Shown here: positions 1-6,525 of the stretch, piece by piece
Layout of the letters: every line of letters begins with the position of its first letter
Position numbering within the stretch: the stretch's first letter is position 1
Assembly: GCA_902462015.1 (NCBI GenBank)
Contig: CABPZV010000042.1
Span: 1 to 12,989, forward strand
Direction of reading: 5' to 3'
Source: an uncultured Eubacteriales bacterium
GTDB taxonomy: Bacteria > Bacillota > Clostridia > Oscillospirales > CAG-272
Length of the DNA stretch: 12,989 nucleotides
Program-made: the position numbers and the translations under genes
Notes under the pieces: model-generated
Told to the model about the DNA's origin: nothing
The model's database searches: none
Seen by the model: the letters and a program-made list of their open reading frames with translations, nothing else

Positions 1-2155
1 TCCAGCCTGTCAGCGGTATCCACACACCTGCCGCAAGCGGTATCCCTATAACATTGTAGAAAAATGCCCAAAATAAATTTTCATGAATATTGCGAAGCGT
101 TGCACGGCTAAGCCTTATTGCGGCCGGAACATCGCTTAGACGGCTTTTCATAAGGACTACGTCTGCAGCGTCGATTGCCACATCCGTCCCTGCCCCGATT
201 GCTATACCTATATCAGCTCTTGTAAGTGCAGGAGCATCATTTATCCCGTCTCCAACCATAGCAGTTTTAGCAGTTTTGCGAAGCTTGCTTATTACAGCCT
301 CCTTTCCATCAGGCAAAACTCCAGCGATTACATCGTTAACTCCTGCTTGTTCGCCAATTGTTTCCGCAGTTTTTTCGTTATCTCCGGTAAGCATGACCAC
401 CTGAATTCCCATGGCGCGAAGCTCTTTTATAGCTGCAGGGCTGTCCTCCTTAATAATGTCTGCAACAGCTATAACACCAAGAAGCTCAGAGCCGCGGCAG
501 AACAGCAGCGGCGTTTTTCCGGCATTAGAAAGCTCGTCAGAAATACTGCGTATATTATCAGGCACTGCAACAGTTTCAGATATAAACCTGAAGCTTCCCC
601 CGGCAATATCAGTCCCGGCAAGCTTTGCGGTAAGACCGTTCCCCGGAAGCGCACGAAAGCCCACAATCTCCTTTGCATCAAGCTCACGTTTTTCGGCTTC
701 GGCAATAATCGCTTTTGCAAGCGGATGCTCACTGCGGCTTTCAAGTGAATAAGCCGTCGTCAAAAGCTCCTCCTCCGTTATTCCTTCCGACGGAATAATG
801 TCTGTGACACGCGGCTCTCCCAATGTTATTGTTCCGGTTTTATCAAGAGCTACAATCTTTATCCGCCCTGTCTCCTCAAGCGATTCAGCAGTTTTAAAAA
901 GAATTCCGTTTCTCGCCCCTAAGCCGTTTCCAACCATGATTGCGACAGGCGTGGCAAGGCCAAGCGCACACGGACAGCTGATTACAAGCACCGATATTGC
1001 TCTTGCAAGAGAATAACCGACCGTCTCTCCGGCAAGCATCCACACGGCGAAAGAAATTACTGCAATAGCTATAACCGCTGGAACAAATATTCCGGATACC
1101 TTATCGGCAATTTTGGCGATCGGCGGCTTTGTAGCCGAAGCATCGCTAACCATCTGAATTATCTGAGACAAAGTGGTATCCTCACCAACCCTTGTCGCCT
1201 CGCAAACAAGATAACCTGACTGGTTGAGCGTCGCTGAAGACACGCTGTCTCCGGCGATCTTATCAACCGGAATACTTTCTCCAGTAAGGGAGGATTCGTC
1301 AACCGCGCCCTCTCCTTCGATTATCCTGCCGTCAACCGGAATACTCTCTCCCGGTCTGACCACAAACCGGTCCCCGATTCTAACATCTGATGCCGGTATC
1401 TCTGTCTCTGTTCCTCCGCAAATCACAACGGCTGTTTTAGGCGCCAATTTCATAAGCTCCTTAAGCGCATCGGTCGTTTTACCTTTTGAACGTGCCTCAA
1501 GCAATTTACCTACAGTTATTAATGTAAGGATCATTGCTGCAGATTCAAAATAAAATTCATGCATATAGTGCATCACAGAATCGGTGTCGCCGTTTTGATG
1601 CGCCGCAGTCATAGCAAAAAGAACGACTACACTGTACAGAAAGGAGGCACCTGCTCCAAGCGATACAAGAGTATCCATATTAGGAGAGCGGTGTATAAAG
1701 CCGCGGTATCCGTTTATAAAAAACTTCTGATTTATAACCATAACTGCCGAAGTAAGCAAAAGCTGTATAAGTCCCAGCATAATATGATTCTCCGACAAAA
1801 CCTGAGGAAGCGGCCAGCCCCACATCATATGTCCCATAGAGATATACATCAGAGGAATAAGAAAGCATAGCGACGCTATGAGCCGGATTCTCATCTTCGA
1901 TAGCTCGGTATTTTTAAGAGATCCCTCATCCGCATTTCCCTTTGTTCTCTCATCGCTTCCCTTTTCAGAAGCACCGTATCCAGCCTCCTCGACAGCTCTT
2001 ATTATATCGGAAGAAGCGGCGTTCCCTTCGACTCCCATTGTGCCTGTCAGAAGATTGACGGAGCATGAGCTCACTCCGGAAACCTTTGACACAGCTTTTT
2101 CGACCCTTGCGCTGCAGGCCGCACAGCTCATGCCGGTAACTTTATACTGCTTCAT
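1..2155 (-). CDS. copA: Copper-exporting P1B-type ATPase CopA, 3' end cut by the window edge
   Basis: This is an ATP-driven exporter of Cu(I) across the cytoplasmic membrane. 718 codons are present and the frame is open from the start to the edge. One N-terminal heavy-metal domain (about residues 1-66) carries GMSCAAC, with metal cysteines C11 and C14. Membrane segments lie near 90-108, 126-142, 161-184, 202-217, 356-374 and 387-409. The sixth holds the ion-binding C394-P395-C396. The actuator motif TGE is at 291-293, the phosphorylated D438 in DKTGT, the nucleotide-domain HP at 477-478, and GDGIND at 635-640. The seventh segment holds Y700-N701, typical of the Cu(I) subclass. The last helix, with its usual MxxxS, is outside the window, so roughly 30 residues are missing. 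The ATG at 2155 is preceded by an AAGGGAAGGA-like site. The gene follows csoR on the same strand after 212 bases, supporting copper control. CPC with YN argues for Cu(I) or Ag(I) rather than Zn or Cd. Confidence 0.96.
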   Translation of the reverse strand, partial: MKQYKVTGMSCAACSARVEKAVSKVSGVSSCSVNLLTGTMGVEGNAASSDIIRAVEEAGYGASEKGSDERTKGNADEGSLKNTELSKMRIRLIASLCFLIPLMYISMGHMMWGWPLPQVLSENHIMLGLIQLLLTSAVMVINQKFFINGYRGFIHRSPNMDTLVSLGAGASFLYSVVVLFAMTAAHQNGDTDSVMHYMHEFYFESAAMILTLITVGKLLEARSKGKTTDALKELMKLAPKTAVVICGGTETEIPASDVRIGDRFVVRPGESIPVDGRIIEGEGAVDESSLTGESIPVDKIAGDSVSSATLNQSGYLVCEATRVGEDTTLSQIIQMVSDASATKPPIAKIADKVSGIFVPAVIAIAVISFAVWMLAGETVGYSLARAISVLVISCPCALGLATPVAIMVGNGLGARNGILFKTAESLEETGRIKIVALDKTGTITLGEPRVTDIIPSEGITEEELLTTAYSLESRSEHPLAKAIIAEAEKRELDAKEIVGFRALPGNGLTAKLAGTDIAGGSFRFISETVAVPDNIRSISDELSNAGKTPLLFCRGSELLGVIAVADIIKEDSPAAIKELRAMGIQVVMLTGDNEKTAETIGEQAGVNDVIAGVLPDGKEAVISKLRKTAKTAMVGDGINDAPALTRADIGIAIGAGTDVAIDAADVVLMKSRLSDVPAAIRLSRATLRNIHENLFWAFFYNVIGIPLAAGVWIPLTGW

Positions 2156-2189
2156 TAACTGTCCTTCCCTTCTTTATTTCAATAAGGAT

Positions 2190-2340
2190 CTTGCCCCGTC
2201 AAATGGCGTGGCAAGGGTTGGCAAAGCCAACCTGCCATTCAGTAGGAGATTGTATCTCCCACTGAATGGTGAAATGTCCCCCCGCCGCCTGAAAGGCGAT
2301 CGCCATTAAGGCTGCCGCCTTAATGGTGGGACATCTTGCC
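2190..2340. repeat. Folded intergenic element made of consecutive hairpins, between csoR and copA
   Basis: Almost the whole gap between the two copper genes can fold. Four stems are visible. The first is GGTTGGC/GCCAACC at 2216-2232 with a 3-base loop. The second spans 2235-2269: CCATTCAGT/ACTGAATGG enclosing GGAGAT/ATCTCC, with one A-C mismatch between them. The third is CGCCT/AGGCG at 2286-2298. The fourth is CCATTAAGGC/GCCTTAATGG at 2303-2326. ATGTCCC (2274-2280) and GGGACAT (2328-2334) enclose the last two. ATCTTGCC occurs as a direct repeat at both ends (2188-2195 and 2333-2340). No T-run follows any stem on the minus strand close enough to make a clear terminator. It could be a mobile repeat of the REP/MITE kind, or an RNA structure that tunes copA expression within the operon. 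I cannot assign it to a named family. Confidence 0.7.
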
Positions 2341-2349
2341 TAAGTTATA
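2330..2349 (+). repeat. Dispersed 20-base motif, copy 1
   Basis: The string gacatcttgcctaagttata is identical at 2330-2349 and 7939-7958, both in the same orientation and both in gaps between minus-strand genes. Here it forms the right edge of the folded element and ends 18 bases before the csoR stop codon. A diverged third copy lies at 3034-3053. An exact 20-base match is very unlikely by chance in 13 kb. What the motif does is unknown. Confidence 0.75.
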
Positions 2350-2367
2350 ACTAAAAACACAATCATG

Positions 2368-2724
2368 CTATCTCATCAGCTTCCGCAGCAGAAGTGCAAG
2401 CTCATCGATTATATCATCGTTTCCCTGCCGTATATTTTCCGCAACGCATGTATGAAGATGGTTTTCAAGCAAAAGCTTGTTAAAGCTGTTTAATGCTGAG
2501 TTCACAGCGGAAACTTGTATCATTACATCAGTACAATACTCGTTATTTTCGATCATTCTCTGTATGCCGCGAACCTGTCCCTCAATTCGTTTAAGACGGT
2601 TCATAAGCTCCTTAAATTCTTTATCTGAGCGTTCCTTTGTCCTTTTTTCCTTTGGACATAGACAGCAACTCTGAGATTCTTTGTTCTTTTCAAGAATATC
2701 ATTTACTTCGCTTATATCATTCAT
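2368..2724 (-). CDS. csoR: CsoR-family Cu(I)-sensing transcriptional repressor
   Basis: This is a small all-helical DNA-binding repressor that releases its operator when Cu(I) binds. The protein has 118 residues from the chosen start. The family core begins with RLKRIEGQVRGIQRMIE. The three metal ligands of CsoR are present: C64 in EYC, then H89 and C93 in HLHTC (the C-H-C set). This supports copper sensing over the nickel (RcnR) or formaldehyde (FrmR) relatives. The longer start at 2730 has GGAG only 1 base upstream. The ATG at 2724 (the third codon of the longer frame) has GGAG 7 bases upstream and is preferred. An N-terminal extension with C20, C21 and C23 precedes the usual core, which is uncommon. 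A matching operator sits in its own promoter and copA lies downstream, so the pair is very probably an autoregulated copper efflux operon. Confidence 0.93.
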   Translation of the reverse strand: MNDISEVNDILEKNKESQSCCLCPKEKRTKERSDKEFKELMNRLKRIEGQVRGIQRMIENNEYCTDVMIQVSAVNSALNSFNKLLLENHLHTCVAENIRQGNDDIIDELALLLRKLMR

Positions 2725-2762
2725 TTTCATACTCCGCGTTTCAAAATGTCTGATGCCAATAC

Positions 2763-2784
2763 GTTGATACTATAAAATATCAAC
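2763..2784 (-). promoter_or_regulatory. Hairpin in the csoR leader
   Basis: GTTGATA and TATCAAC form a 7-bp perfect inverted repeat around an 8-base AT-rich loop. It lies in the roughly 100-base leader between the predicted csoR start site and the coding region. It may be an RNA hairpin or a second protein site. It does not resemble the GC-rich operator at 2807. Confidence 0.4.
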
Positions 2785-2806
2785 CCGAATTATTTATCAC
2801 CTGTGA

Positions 2807-2827
2807 ATATACCCCTCCGGGGTATAT
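2807..2827. promoter_or_regulatory. CsoR operator: 9-bp perfect inverted repeat around TCC
   Basis: ATATACCCC and GGGGTATAT form perfect 9-base arms separated by TCC. A TACCC...GGGTA palindrome is the known operator type of CsoR in Bacillus copZA promoters. The site starts 10 bases downstream of the csoR -10 box, so bound repressor would cover the start site. Its location next to a csoR gene with intact copper ligands makes the assignment firm. Confidence 0.88.
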
Positions 2828-2836
2828 TACAAAATT

Positions 2837-2865
2837 ATTATATACCTGAAAATAATTATTGTCAA
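2837..2865 (-). promoter_or_regulatory. SigA-type promoter of the csoR-copA operon
   Basis: On the minus strand, TTGACA (2865-2860) is followed by a 17-base spacer and TATAAT (2842-2837). This is a perfect consensus. Transcription should start near 2830, at the edge of the CsoR operator. Such a strong promoter fits one held off by a repressor. Confidence 0.88.
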
Positions 2866-2947
2866 GATAAAATTTTATAAAAAATAAAAATGCAACATAA
2901 TATTTATTACGACCCCCAGCAAGAGGCTGCCGACACGGCTCCGAATG

Positions 2948-3017
2948 ATAGGCGTTGACTATTAGACGTAGACCATTAAGCGTCGGCTATCAGGCGTCAA
3001 CTATCAGGTGTTAGTCT
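2948..3017. repeat. Five degenerate 14-base tandem repeats
   Basis: Five back-to-back 14-base units run without gaps: ATAGGCGTTGACTA, TTAGACGTAGACCA, TTAAGCGTCGGCTA, TCAGGCGTCAACTA, TCAGGTGTTAGTCT. The shared pattern is roughly TYAGGCGTYGACTA. The array lies in the gap between csoR and the SRP RNA, is more GC-rich than its flanks, and is not in a recognisable gene. A 14-base period is not a multiple of three, so it is not a coding repeat. A multi-site protein-binding array or a decayed minisatellite would both fit. Confidence 0.65.
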
Positions 3018-3033
3018 CCGAAATCGTCCGGGA

Positions 3034-3053
3034 ACATCTTGCATATAGTTATA
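3034..3053 (+). repeat. Dispersed motif, diverged copy 3
   Basis: ACATCTTGC at 3034-3042 and AGTTATA at 3047-3053 match both halves of the 20-base motif at 2330 and 7939. The three middle bases CTA are replaced by four bases, ATAT. Orientation is the same. It follows the 14-base repeat array by 16 bases. Confidence 0.5.
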
Positions 3054-3200
3054 TTATTTACCAAAGTACGTTTATTATTTTCAGAAACATAAATATAAGA
3101 AAAATCAGGCAGGAATCCCTGCAGCAGAAATACTGTGCCAAATTTACTGAACAATATTTTCAAAGGTTTTAAACGTTTTATTAAAAATATTCAAAAGGTA

Positions 3201-3229
3201 TTGAAATCTTAATAAAAATCTGATATAGT
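3201..3229 (+). promoter_or_regulatory. SigA-type promoter of the SRP RNA gene
   Basis: TTGAAA (3201-3206), a 17-base spacer and TATAGT (3224-3229) give a near-consensus promoter with a start near 3236. The preceding 45 bases are rich in A and T tracts and could act as an UP element, as is common for stable RNA genes. A leader of about 35 bases would precede the RNA's closing helix, suggesting 5' trimming. Confidence 0.8.
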
Positions 3230-3270
3230 ATATATAGTTTGTTTTTCTGTAAAACATACAGGAAAATCAG

Positions 3271-3573
3271 CAAGACACGATGTAAGGTCATACCGGCCGG
3301 GGAGTCAGCGGTGTCCTGTAACCTGCAATCCGCTACAGCAGGGGTGGTTTCCTTTACTGAGGACTGAATACGTACGGTCTGTGCTGTAACAAAAGCGTTG
3401 ATAAATTGGCCTTGCGCAATTGAAGACTGTGAACCATGTCAGGCGGGGAACCGAGCAGCATTAAGCAGTTACCTTTAATGTGCCGCAAGCAAGCCTGTTT
3501 TGAGCTGGAATTACAGTGTCGCGTATGTGTTTACGTTCGAGGTTAGGTGTATGGCCTTACATTGTGCCTTGTT
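3271..3573 (+). ncRNA. scr: SRP RNA, large Gram-positive type with Alu domain
   Basis: This RNA is the scaffold of the signal recognition particle, which binds Ffh and targets nascent membrane proteins. The Alu-domain core (GGGGAG, AGCGG, TGTAACCTGCAATCCGCT and GCAGGGG from about 3299) matches the Bacillus scRNA layout. The S-domain runs TGTCAGG-CGG-GGAA-CCG-AGCAGC (3437-3459): a GGAA tetraloop above the conserved asymmetric loop that Ffh recognises. TGCCGCAAGCAAGCCTG follows as in Bacillus. The ends are set by a 23-position helix pairing 3271-3293 with 3549-3571. It has one mismatch and two G-U pairs, and a run of six T at 3572-3577 follows. That helix gives about 303 bases, somewhat longer than the 271-base Bacillus RNA, so the ends are approximate. 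It is followed directly by dnaX, as in B. subtilis. Confidence 0.93.
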
Positions 3574-3577
3574 TTTT
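3549..3577 (+). terminator. Probable 3' end of the SRP RNA: closing helix strand plus T-run
   Basis: The 3' strand of the SRP closing helix ends at 3571 and is followed at once by six T. The 5' strand is almost 280 bases upstream, so this is not a compact hairpin terminator, but the helix and U-run would resemble one once folded. dnaX starts 24 bases later, so dnaX needs readthrough or a promoter within the RNA gene. Confidence 0.45.
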
Positions 3578-3601
3578 CTTAAGAAAGGAATGGTAAATAT
3601 C

Positions 3602-5329
3602 ATGCATAAGGCGCTTTACAGAAAATGGCGTCCAATGCTTTTTGACGACGTATACGGACAGGAGCATATTACATCTGTTCTTAAATATCAGATTAAATCC
3701 GGAAAGATTTCACACGCATATCTATTCTGCGGCTCACGCGGAACAGGAAAAACCACCTGCGCAAAGATTCTTGCAAGGGCGGTAAACTGTGAAGAACCGG
3801 TAAACGGAAATCCATGCGGAAAATGCAGCTCCTGCACTGGAATCGAAAATAACTCGGTCACAGATGTAATTGAAATGGATGCCGCAAGCAATAATGGCGT
3901 TGAAGACGTTCGCTCAATCCGCGACGACGTAATATATTCTCCGTCATCTGTAAAATACAGAGTTTATATTATCGATGAAGTCCACATGCTCTCAGTCAGT
4001 GCATTTAACGCTTTGCTAAAGACACTTGAAGAACCGCCTCCGCACGTCATATTTATTCTTGCAACAACCGAACTGCAAAAGCTGCCGGCAACAATAATTT
4101 CGCGCTGTCAACGGTTTGATTTCAGAAGAATCACCATTCCGGTAATTTCAAAGCGGCTTGAATATATAGCCTTTAACGAAAATATAAAAATAGACAAGGA
4201 CGCCTGCGAGCTAATCGCAAAGCTTGCTCAGGGTGGAATGAGGGACGCAATTTCACTTTTAGAGCTTTGCGCCGGAGAAGCCGGAGGAAAAACAGACGCT
4301 GAAATAACCGCAGATATTGTAGAACAAACCGCCGGAATTGCCGGACGTGAAATAACTGCTAAAATGGTTTCATCTATCATTGATGGAAACATTGAGGCCT
4401 CCTATGATATAATCGCACAGCTTTATAATTCATCAAGAGATATAGGAATATTCTGGCAGGATTTGATGGCATTTTTCAGGGATATATTAGTTATTAAAGC
4501 CTGCAAGGATTCAAAAAAATATCTTGATCTTACAGAAAACGAATATGATGAAACAGCCAAAATCGCAAAAAACGTCAGACGCGAAAAAATTTCTTTTTAT
4601 CTTGGAGTAATGGACAAAACGATCTTAGATATGCAGCACAGCGGAATGTCAAAACGGATTTGCGCCGAGCTTGCCATTGCAAAAATGACAGATCCATCGC
4701 TTGCAGGAAAAGATTCCGACACCGATGCCCTATCCGAAAGAATAGCTAAACTTGAAGACAGCTTGAATTCGATTCAGAGTACACTTATACATAATACATT
4801 CGATAGCTATATAGCGGACGATGTTGTAACTTCAGAAACTGCGGATAATAAAACTCAGCCGGCAGACAAAAGCAAGCCGTCGTTAAACTTCAATAGCAGA
4901 CACGAAATTAAAGGATTGAACACTGATAAAAATATCCCGTATACGGCTCAAAATTCGCCGTCAGTAAAAACACCAGGCACAGATGCGGAGTCACAGCCTC
5001 GTACATTGTATACTGTCGGATATTGGAGTGAAATTATTTCCGACTATGACAGATATGATAAAACAAAAACCGAGCTGCTCAGAATGACAAAGGCATACCG
5101 TACTGCTGACGGTCTTCTCGTTATAAAAACAGATGAGAACTTTATACATATGATGCTTGACAACAGTGAAGTACGCAGTAAAATACTTACATGTGCTTCT
5201 AAGTACGATAAAGAGATAAACGATATATTAATTGAAAAAAATGACACTTCTGCCACAGATTCGGATCTTATAGACGAGCTAAAAAAGGCAGCAGAAGAAT
5301 CAACGGATACGGAAAAACAGCATAGGTAA
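3602..5329 (+). CDS. dnaX: DNA polymerase III subunit gamma/tau
   Basis: This is the ATPase of the clamp loader, which opens and loads the beta clamp at the replication fork. The protein has 575 residues, close to the 563 of B. subtilis. The N-terminus ALYRKWRP is characteristic. Walker A is GSRGTGKTT (44-52). Zinc cysteines are C63, C72, C75 and C78. Walker B is D125-E126 in IIDEVH, the clamp-loader SRC motif is at 167-169, and sensor 2 is GGMRDA at 211-216. After about residue 370 the sequence becomes a less conserved tau tail. The frame is open back to 3500, but those codons overlap the SRP RNA. ATG 3602 gives the usual MHKALYRKWRP. A start at ATG 3590 would leave no space after AAAGGA, whereas 3602 leaves 12 bases, like its neighbours. 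No clear slippery sequence for a shortened gamma form was seen. The ybaB and recR genes follow on the same strand. Confidence 0.96.
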   Translation: MHKALYRKWRPMLFDDVYGQEHITSVLKYQIKSGKISHAYLFCGSRGTGKTTCAKILARAVNCEEPVNGNPCGKCSSCTGIENNSVTDVIEMDAASNNGVEDVRSIRDDVIYSPSSVKYRVYIIDEVHMLSVSAFNALLKTLEEPPPHVIFILATTELQKLPATIISRCQRFDFRRITIPVISKRLEYIAFNENIKIDKDACELIAKLAQGGMRDAISLLELCAGEAGGKTDAEITADIVEQTAGIAGREITAKMVSSIIDGNIEASYDIIAQLYNSSRDIGIFWQDLMAFFRDILVIKACKDSKKYLDLTENEYDETAKIAKNVRREKISFYLGVMDKTILDMQHSGMSKRICAELAIAKMTDPSLAGKDSDTDALSERIAKLEDSLNSIQSTLIHNTFDSYIADDVVTSETADNKTQPADKSKPSLNFNSRHEIKGLNTDKNIPYTAQNSPSVKTPGTDAESQPRTLYTVGYWSEIISDYDRYDKTKTELLRMTKAYRTADGLLVIKTDENFIHMMLDNSEVRSKILTCASKYDKEINDILIEKNDTSATDSDLIDELKKAAEESTDTEKQHR

Positions 5330-5405
5330 AAAAATTAATAGCTTAGTTTTGGACAAAATAATCTATTTTCAAAAACTATTTATACAAAGAAAGGATTCAA
5401 ATACT

Positions 5406-5750
5406 ATGAAAGCTAATATACCGAAGGGACTTGGAGGTCCTCAGAATATGCAAGGCATGATACGTCAGGCTCAGAAAATGCAGGAACAGATGACGGAATT
5501 ACAGGAAGATCTTGACGCGCGCGAATATGAAATAAAAGCAGGCGGGGGTGCAGTCACCATCGTAATAACAGGTAAAAAGGAAATTAAAAGTCTTTCAATT
5601 GAACCGGAAATCGTCGATCCTGATGACGTTGAAATGCTTACGGATATTCTTACCGCAGGCTTTAATGAAGCCATTAAGCGAGTAGACGATACCAATCAAA
5701 AAGAAATGTCCGCCATTACCGGAAATATGTCGCTGCCGGGTATGTTTTAA
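5406..5750 (+). CDS. ybaB: YbaB/EbfC family nucleoid-associated protein
   Basis: This is a small DNA-binding protein that dimerises and is thought to help organise the nucleoid. The 114 residues include a long N-terminal helix, GMIRQAQKMQEQMTELQEDL, then AGGGAVTIVITGKKEIKSLSIEPEIVD, which is the family signature, and end in the typical Met/Pro-rich SLPGMF. The frame is open back to 5349, but only the ATG at 5406 has a good ribosome site (AAAGAAAGGA, 10 bases away) and gives the usual family N-terminus. It sits between dnaX and recR as in most Bacillota (yaaK in B. subtilis) and is probably cotranscribed with them. Confidence 0.94.
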   Translation: MKANIPKGLGGPQNMQGMIRQAQKMQEQMTELQEDLDAREYEIKAGGGAVTIVITGKKEIKSLSIEPEIVDPDDVEMLTDILTAGFNEAIKRVDDTNQKEMSAITGNMSLPGMF

Positions 5751-5756
5751 ATGCTT

Positions 5757-5768
5757 AATCACGTGATT
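5757..5768. promoter_or_regulatory. 12-base perfect palindrome between ybaB and recR
   Basis: AATCACGTGATT is a perfect palindrome without a loop, 7 bases after the ybaB stop. It could be a protein-binding site or chance. There is no T-rich tail long enough for a terminator. Confidence 0.25.
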
Positions 5769-5814
5769 TTCACAGTCTGTTTCAGCTGTTCAGAAAGGAT
5801 TCCTTGTGTAACAA

Positions 5815-6423
5815 ATGATACAAAATAATTACATCTCTCCATCACTGCTTCGGCTTGCAGAGCAGTTTCAGACTTTGCCCGGCATCGGACGAAAAAATGC
5901 TATGAGGCTTGCTTTCGCTATCCTCCAAAAAAACGACATGGAGGCAAATGATTTTGTAACCGCAATTACCGATGCCCGTACAAAAATAAAATACTGCAGT
6001 GAATGCATGAACATGTGCGAAGAAGATATCTGCCCTATATGTGCGGATAAAGAGAGGGATCATTCCACAATCTGCGTAGTCGAGGATGTACGCGCTGTAA
6101 TGGCTTTTGAAAAAGTGCGTGAATTTCACGGCGTTTATCATGTTCTGCACGGAGCGCTTTCTCCGCTAAACGGAATAGGTCCCGACAAGCTTCACATTGA
6201 TGAACTAATCAAACGTGTCAGCGCCGGCGGCGTAAATGAGGTAATCGTGGCGACAAACTCAACCGTCGAAGGTGAAGCGACTGCGATGTATCTCATGAAA
6301 ATTTTGAAACCGTTTGAAATTAAAGTTACCCGTCTTGCCTGCGGAATGCCCGTAGGAGGAGAGCTTGAGTTTGCAGATGAGGTAACCCTCTTCCGCGCTC
6401 TTGAGGGAAGGCGTTCCATGTGA
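5815..6423 (+). CDS. recR: Recombination mediator protein RecR
   Basis: RecR works with RecF and RecO to load RecA on gapped single-stranded DNA during repair. The 202 residues match the family length of about 198. A helix-hairpin-helix, FQTLPGIGRKNAMRLAF, lies at 18-34. A four-cysteine zinc site uses C61, C64, C73 and C76. The Toprim domain follows (ICVVEDVRAVMAFE from 87, then HGALSPLNGIGPD) and ends in the Walker-like VTRLACGMPVGGELEFADEVTLFRALEGR. The ATG at 5815 is the first possible in-frame start because a stop codon lies 6 bases before it. The nearest AGAAAGGA ends 15 bases upstream, an unusually long gap. Third gene of the dnaX cluster. Confidence 0.96.
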   Translation: MIQNNYISPSLLRLAEQFQTLPGIGRKNAMRLAFAILQKNDMEANDFVTAITDARTKIKYCSECMNMCEEDICPICADKERDHSTICVVEDVRAVMAFEKVREFHGVYHVLHGALSPLNGIGPDKLHIDELIKRVSAGGVNEVIVATNSTVEGEATAMYLMKILKPFEIKVTRLACGMPVGGELEFADEVTLFRALEGRRSM

Positions 6424-6437
6424 ATTTGCTTTTAACT

Positions 6438-6488
6438 TAAATAGGTCATCCCTGAAATCTAAATATGATTTCAGGGATGACCTATTTA
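6438..6488. terminator. 22-bp perfect hairpin between convergent recR and anti-sigma genes, likely bidirectional terminator
   Basis: Arms 6438-6459 and 6467-6488 are perfect 22-base complements around a 7-base loop. The stem reads TAAATAGGTCATCCCTG then AAATC. It starts 14 bases after the recR stop and lies 37 bases beyond the stop of the convergent gene. The AT-rich stem base gives U-rich tails on both strands, though no long T-run is present. It is the only obvious terminator for either gene. Confidence 0.75.
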
Positions 6489-6525
6489 TATGCATCTACC
6501 AAAGGCTATCCAAAAGACTTATTTT

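Noticed and set aside
90..2309. Several plus-strand open frames of 70-140 codons
   Set aside because: They lie opposite the copA coding strand, whose minus-strand frame carries all P-type ATPase motifs without a break. They have no ribosome sites and no recognisable products.
2948..3017. CRISPR array
   Set aside because: Units are 14 bases, contiguous and degenerate, with no unique spacers and no cas genes nearby.
3105..3125. Terminator hairpin GCAGG/CCTGC
   Set aside because: The stem is only five pairs, no T-run follows on either strand, and no gene ends nearby.
5200..5300. Programmed frameshift giving a short gamma form of DnaX
   Set aside because: The A-runs here lie near the end of the gene, with no hairpin or upstream ribosome-like site as in Escherichia coli. 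They would remove only a few residues.
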